The notes: generated by a model not told the origin, from the sequence alone. Numbered from the stretch's first letter, positions 28,911 to 40,043 are shown. The stretch: 64,000 bases of DNA from Methylocystis sp. KS32 (GCA_002862095.1 PHSQ01000001.1:248001-312000); one strand, 5' to 3'. Made by a program: numbers and translations.

Positions 28911-30401
28911 CTATTCGAGCCGATCGCCGAGCAAAAACTCCATCGCTCGGTCGAGACGGATGTGCGGCAGGGGAAGAGGCTGGCTGTCCTTGCCGAGTTG
29001 GGCTGGCGGCGGGCGGAACTTGAGGAAGCGGAAATCCGCCTCTTCCTCGGGAACCGCGAGAGCGTCGCCACGAAAAACATGACGGGGATCGGTAGGTAGT
29101 TCTCCGGGAAAAATCGCGCCCTCGGCTTCGCCGTCGAAGGCGTCGAGCCCGATCCGTTCACCCGCTATGGGTGTGCCGACAATGGCGGAGAGCGTTTCGT
29201 CTTCGTGTTTCACCATTGCCTCGCGAGTCGCGCGCACAGCGGCCAGCGCGATCACGTCGATCTTGGCGCCGACGCCTTCCGCCCGCGCGATGGCGCGCGA
29301 AGTGAGCAGGCGAAGAATCCCCTCCAGCCTGTCGTGACTGGTGTGATGCAGATGGTCGGCCTTGGTCGCCGCGAACAGGATCTTGTCGATCTTGGGTCGA
29401 AAGATCGAGGAGAATAGGCTTGAGCGGCCGGTTCGGAAAGCAGTCAAGACCTCGGTCAAAGCCGTCTCCAGATCGCGCACGGCGGCGGGGCCGGAATTCA
29501 GCGCCGCCAGAGCGTCGACAAGCACGATCTGCCGGTCGAGCCGAGCGAAATGATCGCGGAAGAAAGGCTTTACGACCCGAGCCTTATAGGCCTCGTAACG
29601 GCGCTCCATTTCGGCGGCGAGACTTCGGCGCGGCGGTTCGGCCCCTTCCTCGACCGCGAGGGGAGCGAAGGTGAGCATGGGAGAGCCTTCGAGGTCTCCC
29701 GGCATCAGGAAACGACCAGGCGGAAGCGTGGACAAAGCATAGCGATCGGTCTTCGCCTGCCGAAGATATTGCGTGAACAGCGACGCCAGCCGCTGGGCGG
29801 TGGGCTCGTCCAGCCGCGCCAAAGGGTCCACGAGAGCGTTCGCGCCTCTCCAGTCGGCGGCGATGGATGCGCGGGCGGCCGCGCTGGAGGTCTCCAGCGT
29901 CTCGCGGGACCATTGCGCGAATGATTTACCGAGCAGGGGCAGATCGAGCAGCCATTCGCCGGGATAGTCGACGACGTCGATGTCCAGCCTCGTCGTCGTG
30001 GAACGCGAGAACACCGAAGAGGTTTTGCGCCGAAACTCCAGACTGACGCGCAATTCCGAAATGCGCCGAGTCGAGTGAGGCCAGCGGCGGTCCAGCCCCG
30101 TCAGCGCGGCGAGATGCTCTTCATAGGCGAAGCGGGGGACGTTGTAATCCGGCTGCGGATCGAGGTAGGCGCTCTCGAGCCTTCCTTCGGCCATCACGCG
30201 GAACACCGGCAGCATGGTTTTCCGCCCGGCTCCAGCCGCGAGAGCGCGGGTGAGCTGATGGACGAAAGCGGTGATGAAAACCGTCTTGCCAGAGCGGGAC
30301 AGGCCTGTAACGCCCAGCCGCAGACGCCCGCCAGAGATGAACTCGGCGAAGCTTTCGGCGGCGATGCGCGTTTCAAACAGGAGATCGGAGAATTGCGACA
30401 C
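28911..30401 (-). CDS. YcjX-like (DUF463) P-loop NTPase
   Basis: A 496-residue member of the YcjX/DUF463 family, predicted nucleoside-triphosphatase of unknown role often tied to envelope stress. The Walker A GLSRSGKTVFITAFVHQL starts near residue 32, with DVVDYPGEWLLDLPLL as the switch-like region and FAATKADHLHHTSHDRL as the NKXD-like motif. Length and order agree with the family. The TcjF-like partner YcjF is not seen beside it. Confidence 0.85.
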   Translation of the reverse strand: MSQFSDLLFETRIAAESFAEFISGGRLRLGVTGLSRSGKTVFITAFVHQLTRALAAGAGRKTMLPVFRVMAEGRLESAYLDPQPDYNVPRFAYEEHLAALTGLDRRWPHSTRRISELRVSLEFRRKTSSVFSRSTTTRLDIDVVDYPGEWLLDLPLLGKSFAQWSRETLETSSAAARASIAADWRGANALVDPLARLDEPTAQRLASLFTQYLRQAKTDRYALSTLPPGRFLMPGDLEGSPMLTFAPLAVEEGAEPPRRSLAAEMERRYEAYKARVVKPFFRDHFARLDRQIVLVDALAALNSGPAAVRDLETALTEVLTAFRTGRSSLFSSIFRPKIDKILFAATKADHLHHTSHDRLEGILRLLTSRAIARAEGVGAKIDVIALAAVRATREAMVKHEDETLSAIVGTPIAGERIGLDAFDGEAEGAIFPGELPTDPRHVFRGDALAVPEEEADFRFLKFRPPPAQLGKDSQPLPLPHIRLDRAMEFLLGDRLE

Positions 30402-30487
30402 AGCTGATTTTGTCCTGGATGAAGGCTTTGCTCAATTAACCCCCGCGGCGCCTTTTTGATAGTGCCGGGACGCCGCTCTTTAGGGGA

Positions 30488-31912
30488 TTACCGGTGAGCG
30501 CGCATGGATTCAAAGGCCGAGAGCGCGCGGGTGCGGGCGTGTAGGTGGTCGACGATGGGGAGTGGATAGGTTTCGCCCAGCTTCACCCCCGCGGCGCGCA
30601 GGACGCTGTCCGGCGCTTCCCACGGACGATGGATGAACTTGTTGTCGAGCCGGGCGAGCTCGGGCAGATTGCGGCGGACATAGGCCCCTTGGGGGTCGAA
30701 TTTTTCTCCCTGGAGAATAGGGTTGAACACCCGAAAATAGGGGGCCGCGTCGGCCCCGCAGCCTGCGATCCACTGCCAACCGCAGGAATTATTCGCGAGA
30801 TCGGCGTCGACCAAGGTGTCCCAGAACCAGGCTTCGCCCATCCGCCAAGGCAAAAGCAGATGCTTGACCAGAAAGGAGCCGACCACCATGCGCGCGCGAT
30901 TGTGCATATAGCCGGTGCGCCACAACTCGCGCATCGCAGCGTCGACCAGAGGGTAGCCGGTGAGGCCCTTTTTCCACGCCAAAAAGCCTTGCTCGTCCTC
31001 CCGCCACGGAAAGCGCTCGAAATTCTTGTCGAGAGGACGTTCGGGTAGATCGGGGTTCGCAGCCAACAGATGGTGACAAAACTCCCGCCATCCCAGTTGA
31101 CGCAAGAAAGGCAGGCCATCTTCGCCCGCGCGCGCCAGGGTTTCGCGCCAAACCTGCCGCGGCGAGATTTCGCCGAAATGCAGGTGCGGCGACAGAAGCG
31201 AGACGCCCGGCTCGGCGATCTGGTCCCTTGTCGCGGCGTAACGCGTCGCGCCGCGAGCGCAAAATTGGGCGAGGCGCGCTAACGCCGCGGTCTCGCCGGC
31301 TCTCCAGCGCTCGCGCAGCCCTTGCGCCCAGTCCGGCGAAGTCGGAAGGAGCTTCCAGCTTTCGATGGATTCGCTCGACGCCCGGGGTCCGGCCCGCATT
31401 CCCTCCGGTTTGGCGAGGGGAACGTCCGGCGCCGGAGCCGCCAGAATAGCTTTCCAGAATGGGGTGAAGACGCGGAACGGTTCGCCCTTGGCGTTGCGCA
31501 GCCGGCTTGGTTCGAAAAGCAACGAAGCGTTGAAGCTTTCGACTTTGAGGCCAAAACCGCGCAGGCGGGTCTTGATTTCACTATCGCGCCGGATCGCCCA
31601 GGGTTCGTAAAGCCGGTTCCAGAACACCGATGTCGCCCCGGTTTGGGCGATCAGGCCGGAGAGCGCAAGGTCGGCGGGGCCGCTGCGCAGAACCAGAGTC
31701 AGTCCTTGCGCGGCCAGGTCGTCCGCGAGGCTCTCGAGGGAGTGGTGAAGCCGCCAGCAGCTCGCTCCGCCGTAGCGCCAGCAGCCCATGGCCTCTTCGT
31801 CGAGGATAAAGAGCGGGACGATCGGCGCCCCGGTTGCGGCGGCAGCGACGAGCGCCGGATTGTCCGAAAGGCGCAAGTCGTGACGAAACCATACAACCGC
31901 CGGGGCGCTCAT
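30488..31912 (-). CDS. phrB: Deoxyribodipyrimidine photolyase
   Basis: Light-dependent repair of cyclobutane pyrimidine dimers. The 474-residue class I CPD photolyase starts APAVVWFRHDLRLSDNPAL, has the FAD-binding C-terminal domain with LRQLGWREFCHHLL, and the conserved GWQWIAGCGADAAPYFRVFNP block (given in part: GADAAPYFRVFNP). The start is three bases after the stop of the permease gene, so they are probably co-transcribed. Confidence 0.94.
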   Translation of the reverse strand: MSAPAVVWFRHDLRLSDNPALVAAAATGAPIVPLFILDEEAMGCWRYGGASCWRLHHSLESLADDLAAQGLTLVLRSGPADLALSGLIAQTGATSVFWNRLYEPWAIRRDSEIKTRLRGFGLKVESFNASLLFEPSRLRNAKGEPFRVFTPFWKAILAAPAPDVPLAKPEGMRAGPRASSESIESWKLLPTSPDWAQGLRERWRAGETAALARLAQFCARGATRYAATRDQIAEPGVSLLSPHLHFGEISPRQVWRETLARAGEDGLPFLRQLGWREFCHHLLAANPDLPERPLDKNFERFPWREDEQGFLAWKKGLTGYPLVDAAMRELWRTGYMHNRARMVVGSFLVKHLLLPWRMGEAWFWDTLVDADLANNSCGWQWIAGCGADAAPYFRVFNPILQGEKFDPQGAYVRRNLPELARLDNKFIHRPWEAPDSVLRAAGVKLGETYPLPIVDHLHARTRALSAFESMRAHR

Positions 31913-31915
31913 GCG

Positions 31916-33364
31916 TCACCGTCGCGCGTGACGGGAGCCATAGAAAAAATAGACCAGAAGGCCAATGCCGGTCCAACCGAACAGGCTGATCCAGGTCAAC
32001 AGGGGAAGGAAGGCCATCAAGGCGAGACAGGACAGTATCCCAAGGACCGGCAGCCAAGGGATTCCCGGCGCGCGGAAAGGGCGGTGCAGATCGGGACTCG
32101 ATCGGCGAAGATGCAGCACCGCCCCGCAGACGAGGGCGAAAGCGGCGAGCGTGCCGATATTGACCAGCTTGCCAAGGATTTCGATCGGCAGCAGGCCGGC
32201 GATCATTGCTGTGAGAACGCCCACGAGCGTTTGGCTGATTGCCGGCGTGCGCCAATTCGGGTGAAGCTTGGCGAACACCGGCGGCAGCAGTCCGTCCTGC
32301 GCCATGGCGTAGAATACGCGGGTCTGTCCGAAGAGGAGAACCAGCATGGCCGTGGTGAGCCCCGCCAGAGCGCCGAGTTTCACGGCCCATGACAGCCAAG
32401 CGACGCCCGTGTGGTCCATGGCCACGGCGATGGGGTCGGGAACGCCGAGTTCCTTGTAGGGAACGATCCCGGTCGCGACCGCCGCCACCGCGATATAGAG
32501 GACGGTGCAGATGATCAGCGAGCCCAGAATGCCGATCGGCACGTCGCGCTGCGGCGTGTGCGCTTCCTGCGCCGCGGTGGAAACCGCGTCGAAGCCGATA
32601 TAGGCGAAAAAAACGACCGAAGCGCCGCTGACGACCCCACTCCAGCCAAAATGGCCAAACTCGCCGGTGTTTTCGGGAACGAGCGGGCTCCAGTTCGCGG
32701 GGTTGACATGGGGGGCGCCGAAAATGATGACCGCGATGACCACGCAAACCTTGATCGTGACGATCACATTGTTGAATCGCGAGGATTCCCGGGTGCCTTG
32801 CGTCAGGATGGCGGTCAGCAGCAGAACGACGACCGCGGCGGGAAAGTTGAACAAGCCAGGAGCCAAGGTTCCGCCATGCGCGGCGGGGTCGGCGAAATAG
32901 GCGGTCATCAGGGCGGGGGGCGGATGAATCCCAAACCCCGCGAGAGTGTCGGCGAAATAGCCCGCCCACCCCACCGCGACGGTCGCGGCCCCCGCGCCAT
33001 ATTCGAGCACCAGATCCCAGCCGATGATCCAGGCGAAGATTTCGCCAAGAGTCGCGTAAGTGTAGGTGTAGGTGCTGCCGGAAACCGGGATGAGAGAGGC
33101 GAGCTCCGCATAGCACAGGCCGACGAAGGCGCAGGCGAGGCCGGACAGCAGAAAGGAGATCATGACGCCGGGTCCGGCGTAATGCGCGGCGGCCGTTCCC
33201 GTCAGCACGAAAATGCCCGCGCCGATGATGCCGCCAATTCCGAGCGCCATCAGGGACGCCCAGCCGAGCGGACGCTTCAGGCCGTGACGATCTTCGCCAT
33301 TGGCTGCGACGATGGCTTCGACCGATTTTCGAGTGAGGTAAACGTGCGTCGATTGATCCGCCAA
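31916..33364 (-). CDS. APC-family amino-acid permease
   Basis: Inner-membrane amino acid/polyamine transporter, 482 residues with about 12 hydrophobic segments. It has the hallmark GLGGIIGAGIFV-type motif (LGIGGIIGAGIFVLTG near residue 42) and YAELASLIPVSGSTYTY. The long open frame continues far upstream, but that part is low-complexity and not membrane-like. I chose TTG 33364, which has AGAGGA six bases upstream and gives the normal YhdG/cationic-amino-acid-transporter length. Substrate is not predictable. Confidence 0.88.
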   Translation of the reverse strand: MADQSTHVYLTRKSVEAIVAANGEDRHGLKRPLGWASLMALGIGGIIGAGIFVLTGTAAAHYAGPGVMISFLLSGLACAFVGLCYAELASLIPVSGSTYTYTYATLGEIFAWIIGWDLVLEYGAGAATVAVGWAGYFADTLAGFGIHPPPALMTAYFADPAAHGGTLAPGLFNFPAAVVVLLLTAILTQGTRESSRFNNVIVTIKVCVVIAVIIFGAPHVNPANWSPLVPENTGEFGHFGWSGVVSGASVVFFAYIGFDAVSTAAQEAHTPQRDVPIGILGSLIICTVLYIAVAAVATGIVPYKELGVPDPIAVAMDHTGVAWLSWAVKLGALAGLTTAMLVLLFGQTRVFYAMAQDGLLPPVFAKLHPNWRTPAISQTLVGVLTAMIAGLLPIEILGKLVNIGTLAAFALVCGAVLHLRRSSPDLHRPFRAPGIPWLPVLGILSCLALMAFLPLLTWISLFGWTGIGLLVYFFYGSRHARR

Positions 33365-33576
33365 GGCGCGTCCTCTTCGAAAATCGCGGCGACGCCGGGT
33401 CGATCCGCACAAGCCGCGATTATGGTTGCGATGCAAAAAGATACAAGGGAAATCGGAAGCGGGGCGGTTGGCCCGACCGGGCAAAGGCCGCGACCCTGTT
33501 CCTCGCCCCAATTGCGGCGCCGCTCTGGGCCATAGTCGCGGACACGCTTGAATTATCGGAAATCTTCGGCCTCTCG

Positions 33577-34515
33577 ATGAGAAAACTTGTCCACGCGGCG
33601 CTGATTGGGGCTCTCTCGCTCTCTTTTTCCGGTCTGGCCTGGGCGCAATGGGCCGGATGCCCCAACAATCCCTCCGCCAGAGAGAAGGCGACCGCCCTCG
33701 ATACCGCCTACGCTTTCGACCCATCGGACCCTGCGGCGGCGAGATTTTTGGAAAAAGCCAAGCAAAAAGGGGTGGGGACGATCATCCGCTACTACGATTG
33801 GGCGCACAGGCCCGGAGAGCCGCCGGCCGGTTTGGAGGCGGGCAGATGGGAGCAGACCGAATCGGTCTGTCAAAAAATATTCACGTCCAAGCGGTGCGGC
33901 GCCGCCTTGAGCGCCGAAGAAAGGCGGCGCCTTCCCGCGGAGAGTTGCGTCAAGACGCTGAGCCCCGCCGAACGCGATCTCATCCTCTCCCATGGGCTGA
34001 ATATTCTTGTCGTGTTCCAGCACTTCAACGAATGCGTCGAAACCTGGCTGGACGAGCGGCGCGCGCCCTATGACGCGAGACGGGCGCTGGAGCTGGCGCG
34101 CGCGCTTGCTCAACCCGAGGGAACGGCGATCTACTTTGGCGTCGACGGCGTCGACGAAAAATTTCGGGAACGGGGCGAGGTGGACCACGGCATGAGCCAT
34201 ATCGCCAAATATTTCGAGGTGGTTAATGCTTACCTGAAAGCGGCTGGATACAAAGTGGGAGTCTACGGAAGCGGGTTCGCGTGCAGAAGCGTCAAGGACG
34301 AGAGGCGACTGGCCGATTATTGCTGGTTATCTCAATCCAGCCGTCATTCCGAATCGGCGCGTTATGCGAAGGCCGGAAAATGGACGCTCAAGCAATGCCT
34401 CTCCACCGCTCAATTCAACAATCTTGGCGGCCAGCGGCACGAGGTCGACCCGAATGTGGTGAATCCCGCCAAAGAAGAGTTCGGACAGTGGCGGCCGATC
34501 GAGGCGCGGTTTTAG
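33577..34515 (+). CDS. Secreted DUF1906 (glycoside-hydrolase-like) protein
   Basis: A 312-residue protein with a Sec signal peptide (residues 1-23, cut near AWA-QW). The mature part matches the Rv2525c-like DUF1906 TIM-barrel family: FDPSDPAAARFLEKAKQKGVGTIIRYY, NILVVFQHFNEC, AIYFGVDGV and YKVGVYGSG. Such domains resemble lysozyme-like hydrolases acting on the cell wall, but activity is unproven. Seven cysteines suggest disulfides in the periplasm. It converges on mnmA with a perfect hairpin between. Confidence 0.8.
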   Translation: MRKLVHAALIGALSLSFSGLAWAQWAGCPNNPSAREKATALDTAYAFDPSDPAAARFLEKAKQKGVGTIIRYYDWAHRPGEPPAGLEAGRWEQTESVCQKIFTSKRCGAALSAEERRRLPAESCVKTLSPAERDLILSHGLNILVVFQHFNECVETWLDERRAPYDARRALELARALAQPEGTAIYFGVDGVDEKFRERGEVDHGMSHIAKYFEVVNAYLKAAGYKVGVYGSGFACRSVKDERRLADYCWLSQSSRHSESARYAKAGKWTLKQCLSTAQFNNLGGQRHEVDPNVVNPAKEEFGQWRPIEARF

Positions 34516-34592
34516 AGCGAATTTTCGCGAAAGTTGTTAGACTTTTTCGATTAGACTTTGCTCCCGCTTTTTGAATCTGGAGCGATTTCTTG

Positions 34593-34620
34593 ATCTACCG
34601 GACGATGCCGTCCGGTAGAT
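34593..34620. terminator. Bidirectional terminator-like hairpin
   Basis: Perfect 12-bp arms ATCTACCGGACG and CGTCCGGTAGAT around ATGC, between the convergent DUF1906 and mnmA genes. T-rich stretches lie upstream (TTTCTTG) and A-poor sequence follows, so it fits a two-way transcription barrier better than an intrinsic terminator for one strand. Confidence 0.6.
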
Positions 34621-34627
34621 AAGCGCT

Positions 34628-35860
<1,233 letters not shown>

Positions 35861-35996
35861 TCGCGAAAAACCGTGGCTGATTGGCGCCCGCTTGGCCATG
35901 GGGCCATTAAATGTCGCCTGAACTCGCTATTTAACCCATTTCGCGGATGTGGCGCAATTCTTACAAAGCGCGCCCCCAGGTCGGGATCATGAATCG

Positions 35997-36559
35997 TTAA
36001 CATTTTAGGAGGGCGGCGCGGAAGTCTGGGTTGATGGCGGCTTTGAGGCGCTTTGGTTTGATTGGGATTTGGTCGGTTCGCGGTTGAGCATGTCGAGCGC
36101 GGCGTGTCGCATGATGGCGAGGTTTTTGGCGCTGTGGCCCTTGCCGGTTCGGGGTTCGTCTTCGCGAAACGCGACATCGAGCCTCCAATGCGGATTGTTT
36201 TCTATGCGCCAATGTCGACGCGTGGCGGCAAGGAGCCGCGCTGGCTCGGGTGGCGGGGAGGAGATGTAGAAAAACGCGTTTCCTTGGAGACGGCGGCGGT
36301 TTTCTTGCCCATGCGCAGGCATGGGAGCGCGGCGATCGACTGCGAGCCCGTCCACTGTGGATGGCGCTCGGCGAGCCAGCCGGCGTGCCGCGTGCCCTGA
36401 TTTTCCTTCCTGGCAACAACGTAATCGGCCTTTTTCTCGATGATCCTGGCGGCGATGGCCTTTTGCGTCCCGATGGCGTCAATGGGGCGGATAGCTCGGC
36501 ATCCCCGGAATGCGGCCGTCCTCAATTTCCTTGATGTGGTCCAGAAAATTCGCCCTCAT
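35997..36559 (-). pseudogene. ISAs1-family transposase remnant
   Basis: Decayed transposase. From 36559 the frame reads MRANFLDHIKEIEDGRIPGM, the N-terminus of ISAs1 transposases, but then jumps into PIDAIGTQKAIAARIIEKKADYV, which normally lies over 100 residues further on. At least two more frameshifts separate FFYISSPPPEPARLLAATRRHWRIENNPHW (given in part: RRHWRIENNPHW) and the terminal KPKRLKAA segment. No terminal inverted repeats were identified. A large internal deletion plus frameshifts make it inactive. Confidence 0.8.
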
Positions 36560-36713
36560 CCAAGGATCTCCCCCTCCAGGCCCTTGGAATCCCTTTCCCG
36601 CCTCGACGCATTAACAATTCATGGCTCTGCCCTGGCAGGCGTGCAATCGACGCCGGCGAAGCGCAAGTGAAAATCCACCGCCGTCGCCTCCAATCTCGTT
36701 TATAACTCTCGCC

Positions 36714-37817
36714 ATGACCGACCACGCCGATAAACCCCTGCGCCGGGGCTGGACCACCGGGGCCTGCGCCACGGCGGCGGCGCGGGCTGCCTTCGTCGCG
36801 CTGCATGGCGTCGCGTCGCCCGATCCGATCGAGATCGCTTTGCCCGGCGATCGGCGGGTCTCCTTCGCGCTCGCGAAATTCGCGCAGGGCGATGGCTTCG
36901 CGCAGGCGGGCGTGATCAAGGACGCGGGCGACGATCCCGACGTGACCCATGGCGCGCTGATCCTCGCCAGAGCGAGCCGCAACCCGGCGGGCGCGGGCGT
37001 GACATTCCGCGCTGGCGAAGGGGTCGGAACCATAACCCGCCCCGGCCTGCCGCTGCCGGTCGGCGAGCCCGCGATCAATCCCGTTCCGCGCGCGATGATC
37101 CGTGACAACATCCTCGAGGCCGCGCGGGCGCTTGGCGTCCCGCCGGACGCCGAAGTGGAAATCTCGATTCCCGGCGGGGAGGAGATGGCGAGACATACGC
37201 TCAATGGCCGGCTGGGAATCGTCGGGGGGCTCTCGGTGCTGGGGACGACGGGGATCGTCGTGCCTTATTCCTGCGCCGCCTGGATCGACAGCATTCATCG
37301 AGGGGTGGACGTCGCCCGCGCCTGCGGCCTCGATCATATCGCGGGAACGACCGGCTCGACTTCGGAAGGCTCCGTGCGGGCGCTGCACGCTCTGCCGGAG
37401 GAGGCAATGGTGGAGATGGGCGATTTCGCGGGCGGGCTATTAAAATATCTGCACAAGAATCCCGTTCCGCGCGTCACCATTGGCGGCGGCTTCGCCAAAT
37501 TGACCAAGCTGGCGCAAGGGCGGCTCGATCTTCACTCCAGCCGCTCCAGCGTCGATATGGCGGCGCTGGAGCAAATGGCGCGGGAGGTCGGGGGGCATGA
37601 AAGGCTCGCCCTGCGCATAGGCGTCGCCAATAGCGCGTTGGAGGCGCTGAATCTCGCGCGGGAGGCGGGCGTCGATTTGCCAGGGCTCGTCGCGCGCCGC
37701 GCCTGGACGACGGCTGCGCGGGCGCTGAACAATCCGGCGGTTGAACTGGAGATCATGGTGTTCGACCGCGGGGGCGCGCTGCTGGCCCGCGACGGTTTTC
37801 GCGAGGCGCGGGTATGA
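36714..37817 (+). CDS. cbiD: Cobalt-precorrin-5B C1-methyltransferase
   Basis: Methylates C-1 of cobalt-precorrin-5B in corrin ring synthesis. The 367-residue protein opens LRRGWTTGACATAAARAA, typical of CbiD, with the NPVPRAMI and VSIPGGEEMARHTLN segments and GNFAGxLLKYxxK-like DFAGGLLKYLHKNPVPRVTIGG (given in part). ATG 36714 is chosen because the 31 upstream codons are Pro/Arg-rich and not conserved. It overlaps cobU by four bases. It sits between two transposon relics. Confidence 0.93.
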   Translation: MTDHADKPLRRGWTTGACATAAARAAFVALHGVASPDPIEIALPGDRRVSFALAKFAQGDGFAQAGVIKDAGDDPDVTHGALILARASRNPAGAGVTFRAGEGVGTITRPGLPLPVGEPAINPVPRAMIRDNILEAARALGVPPDAEVEISIPGGEEMARHTLNGRLGIVGGLSVLGTTGIVVPYSCAAWIDSIHRGVDVARACGLDHIAGTTGSTSEGSVRALHALPEEAMVEMGDFAGGLLKYLHKNPVPRVTIGGGFAKLTKLAQGRLDLHSSRSSVDMAALEQMAREVGGHERLALRIGVANSALEALNLAREAGVDLPGLVARRAWTTAARALNNPAVELEIMVFDRGGALLARDGFREARV

Positions 37818-38335
37818 CTGATAACCCCTTCCTCACTCTCGTGCTCGGCGGCGCGCGCTCGGGCAAGAGCGCCTATGCGGAGCGGCTCGTCATGGCGCAT
37901 CCCGCGCCCTGGACCTATCTCGCCACGGCCGAGATTTTCGACGAGGAGATGCGCGCCCGGATCGACCGACATCGCGCCCGGCGCGGCGAGGGTTGGCGCA
38001 CGATGGAGGCGCCGCACGACCTCGTCCGCGCGATAGAAGCCGAGGCGGCGCGGCCGATGCTGGTCGATTGCCTGACCCTGTGGCTTTCCAACCGCCTGCT
38101 CGCGGGCGCGGACCTCGCGGTCGACCGGACGGCTGTGGCGGCGGCGCTCGCCGCCCGCGCCGCGCCGACGGTGGTGGTGGCGTCCGAGGTCGGCCTCTCC
38201 ATCGTGCCGGAAAACGTGCTCGCCCGCGCCTTCCGCGACGCCGCCGGGGAGTTGCACCAGGCCGTCGCCCGCGTCTCGGGGCGCGTCGCGCTCACGGTCG
38301 CCGGCTATCCGCTGATCGCGAAGGGGGGCGGTTGA
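37814..38335 (+). CDS. cobU: Adenosylcobinamide kinase / guanylyltransferase
   Basis: Bifunctional enzyme (CobU/CobP) attaching phosphate and then GMP to adenosylcobinamide. The 173-residue protein has P-loop LVLGGARSGKSAYAE (about 9-23), the RIDRHRARRGEGW segment containing the guanylylated histidine, and LVDCLTLWLSN. ATG overlaps the cbiD stop (ATGA), so the pair is co-translated. Confidence 0.93.
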   Translation: MTDNPFLTLVLGGARSGKSAYAERLVMAHPAPWTYLATAEIFDEEMRARIDRHRARRGEGWRTMEAPHDLVRAIEAEAARPMLVDCLTLWLSNRLLAGADLAVDRTAVAAALAARAAPTVVVASEVGLSIVPENVLARAFRDAAGELHQAVARVSGRVALTVAGYPLIAKGGG

Positions 38336-38350
38336 AGGCTGCGTCAATCC

Positions 38351-38458
38351 CGTCATAGCCGCGCTTGTCGCGGCCATCCACGCCGGGACGATGCGCGAGC
38401 GCGGGGCGTGGGTCAGCCGTTTTGGCGGATGCCCGGCCCTGGGCGGGGCATGACGGGA
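38351..38458. repeat. REP-like intergenic element
   Basis: The gap after cobU has short inverted arms rich in GC (GCCGCGCTTGTCGCGGC, and GCCCGGCCC..GGGCGGGGC) starting with CCCGTCAT and ending with GCATGACGGG, a pattern common in repeated palindromes of Rhizobiales. Only one copy is seen in the window. Confidence 0.4.
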
Positions 38459-38488
38459 GTGTTAATCAGTTCATAAGTATCTCTATAT

Positions 38489-39090
38489 TCACGCGGCATA
38501 TGGTAGAGATGGTTTTTGATAGGAGGAGCGGATTTTGGCTGGGTTATTTTGTAATTGCCGCATTGACGACCGCACCTTGCTTTTGAAGTCGTCCTTGCCC
38601 GTCACCGTCATGCGCCCGACCGTGTCGGCTTTCAGATGCTTCCACACGAGTTCGTCGGGATTGCGATCGGGCGAGTAAGGCGGCAAATAAAACAGCCGTA
38701 GCGCGCCATTCAAACCCTCGACAAATGCCTTGGTTTTTTTGGCGATATGAGCGGGTCCGCGATCGACGATGAGAAAGATCGCGCGCTTTGCGCCGGCCGT
38801 CAATCGTTTCAAAAACTCAATGAACACATCAGCGTTGACGCCGCCCTTCTCGATAAGCATAAACCGCATGTGGCCGCGCGAAGTGATCGCCGATATCAAA
38901 CTCATCCCGTGACCGCGCCCGTCGCCTCGACAATCAGCGTCTCGCCTTTCTTGCCCCATGTGCGGCCGGCGTGACGATCGGAACGCATCCGCGCCGCGGC
39001 GCCGAAATAGATGTCAGCGCCGACTTCCCGCGCCATGGCCTTGATGCGCGGATATTCCTTCTTCAGCCATTGCTGAACGAGAGCTTCATC
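38489..39090 (-). pseudogene. IS630-family transposase remnant (left copy)
   Basis: Two frames together give the C-terminal three quarters of an IS630 DDE transposase: RDEALVQQWLKKEYPRIKAM and ADIYFGAAARMRSDRHAG in one, then MRFMLIEKGGVNADVFIEFL, IFLIVDRGPAH and LPPYSPDRNPDELVW in the other. The switch of frame occurs near 38910. The N-terminal helix-turn-helix is missing, and GAAARMRS replaces the usual DEAGVRS, removing one catalytic acidic residue. It is therefore inactive. Confidence 0.85.
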
Positions 39091-39644
39091 ACGCGCAAGA
39101 AAAAGACAGGCCATGCATCGGAGCAGGAAGGAAAAGCGGTCGCGTCCGCCCGCGAGGCCTGTGGTTCGACGGGCAATTCGGTCTCGATCCTTTGAAACTC
39201 GTGTTCGTTGACGAAACGGCGATCTCGACGAACATGGCGCGCCGCTTCGGCTGGGCGGCGCAAGGCCAGCGTCGCCGGATGTCCGTTCCTTTTGGACATT
39301 GGGACACGAAGACGCCGATCGCCGGCGCGTCGTTTCTGGCCTATGTCGAACAGGTCTTGGCGCCGACGCTTTCCCCAGGCGACATGGTGGTGTTGGACAA
39401 TGTGGCGCTGCACAAGGTCATTGGCGTGGCCGAGGCGAAGGGCGCGAGCGTGCTCTATCTTTCAACCTATTCGCCCGACTTCAATCCCATCGAGAAGCTC
39501 TTCTCGAAGTTCAAGTCGGTCCTGCGACGTATCGCGGCGCGAAGCGTCGATGCGCTGGAGGCGGCCGTCGGTGACGCGCTGCGAAGCGTCACGCCCGACC
39601 AATGCAGGAATTATCTCGCCGCATGTGGCAATGACGGGTTTTGA
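39091..39644 (+). pseudogene. IS630-family transposase remnant (right copy)
   Basis: A second, different IS630 transposase in opposite orientation. KKKTGHASEQEG... reads into AREA, then a frameshift near 39160 leads to WFDGQFGLDPLKLVFVDETAISTNMARR. GHWDTKTPIAGASFLAYVEQVL lacks about 20 residues between PIAG and SFLAYVEQVL that intact relatives have. GDMVVLDNVALHK and YSPDFNPIEKLFSK retain the last catalytic residues. The 5' third is absent, cut at the junction with the other remnant. Confidence 0.85.
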
Positions 39645-40043
39645 TCGGATAATGCTCCAGGTGGACTGTCGCCGTAACCCGTACCCCCAAGGGTCTTCAC
39701 AGCAAGCCCCGCAAGGCGTTTCGCTCCGAATGCGAAAAAGGTTGATAAAAATCAAATGGCGTCCCCCTTCTTTTTCAGGGCAGGGAGACGCACATCCAGC
39801 GCCGCGGGCGGCCGAAAATTTCAAAAAAATATAATTTGGTCAGTGATTTATGCACCCTTCCGCGCGCTTCGACGACAAGCGAAGAGATAATTGCATCATC
39901 GACTTAGGCCGAGCGCCGCTTGCCAAGGCGGGGCTTCGGCGCCACAATCCTTAACAAATAGCCTCCGCCGAAGCGGCGCGGAGAGGCTTTGGAGCCATTC
40001 GTGCGCGGGGGGCCTCTCGCGGTGTTGCAAGTCGCAGGTTTTC
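39645..40043. other. Leader region of the interrupted glycosyltransferase
   Basis: Non-coding stretch of 399 bp. The first 20 bp are the end of the IS630 remnant. An A/T-rich segment near 39820-39860 (AAAATTTCAAAAAAATATAA) is a plausible promoter area, and GCCGAGCGCC..GGGGCTTCGGCGCC near 39908-39943 can form a hairpin in the 5' leader. No recognisable gene is present. Confidence 0.45.

Noticed and set aside
27892..29082. 396-codon frame antisense to cobT
   Set aside because: cobT is clearly coding; composition effect.
31581..33410. Very long open frame antisense and out of phase with the amino-acid permease gene
   Set aside because: Arg/Gly-rich translation with no domain; mirrors the codon structure of the real permease gene in GC-rich DNA.
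36560..36713. Cobalamin riboswitch upstream of cbiD, or upstream of cobT
   Set aside because: No B12-box-like sequence or fitting stem pattern was seen in either leader.
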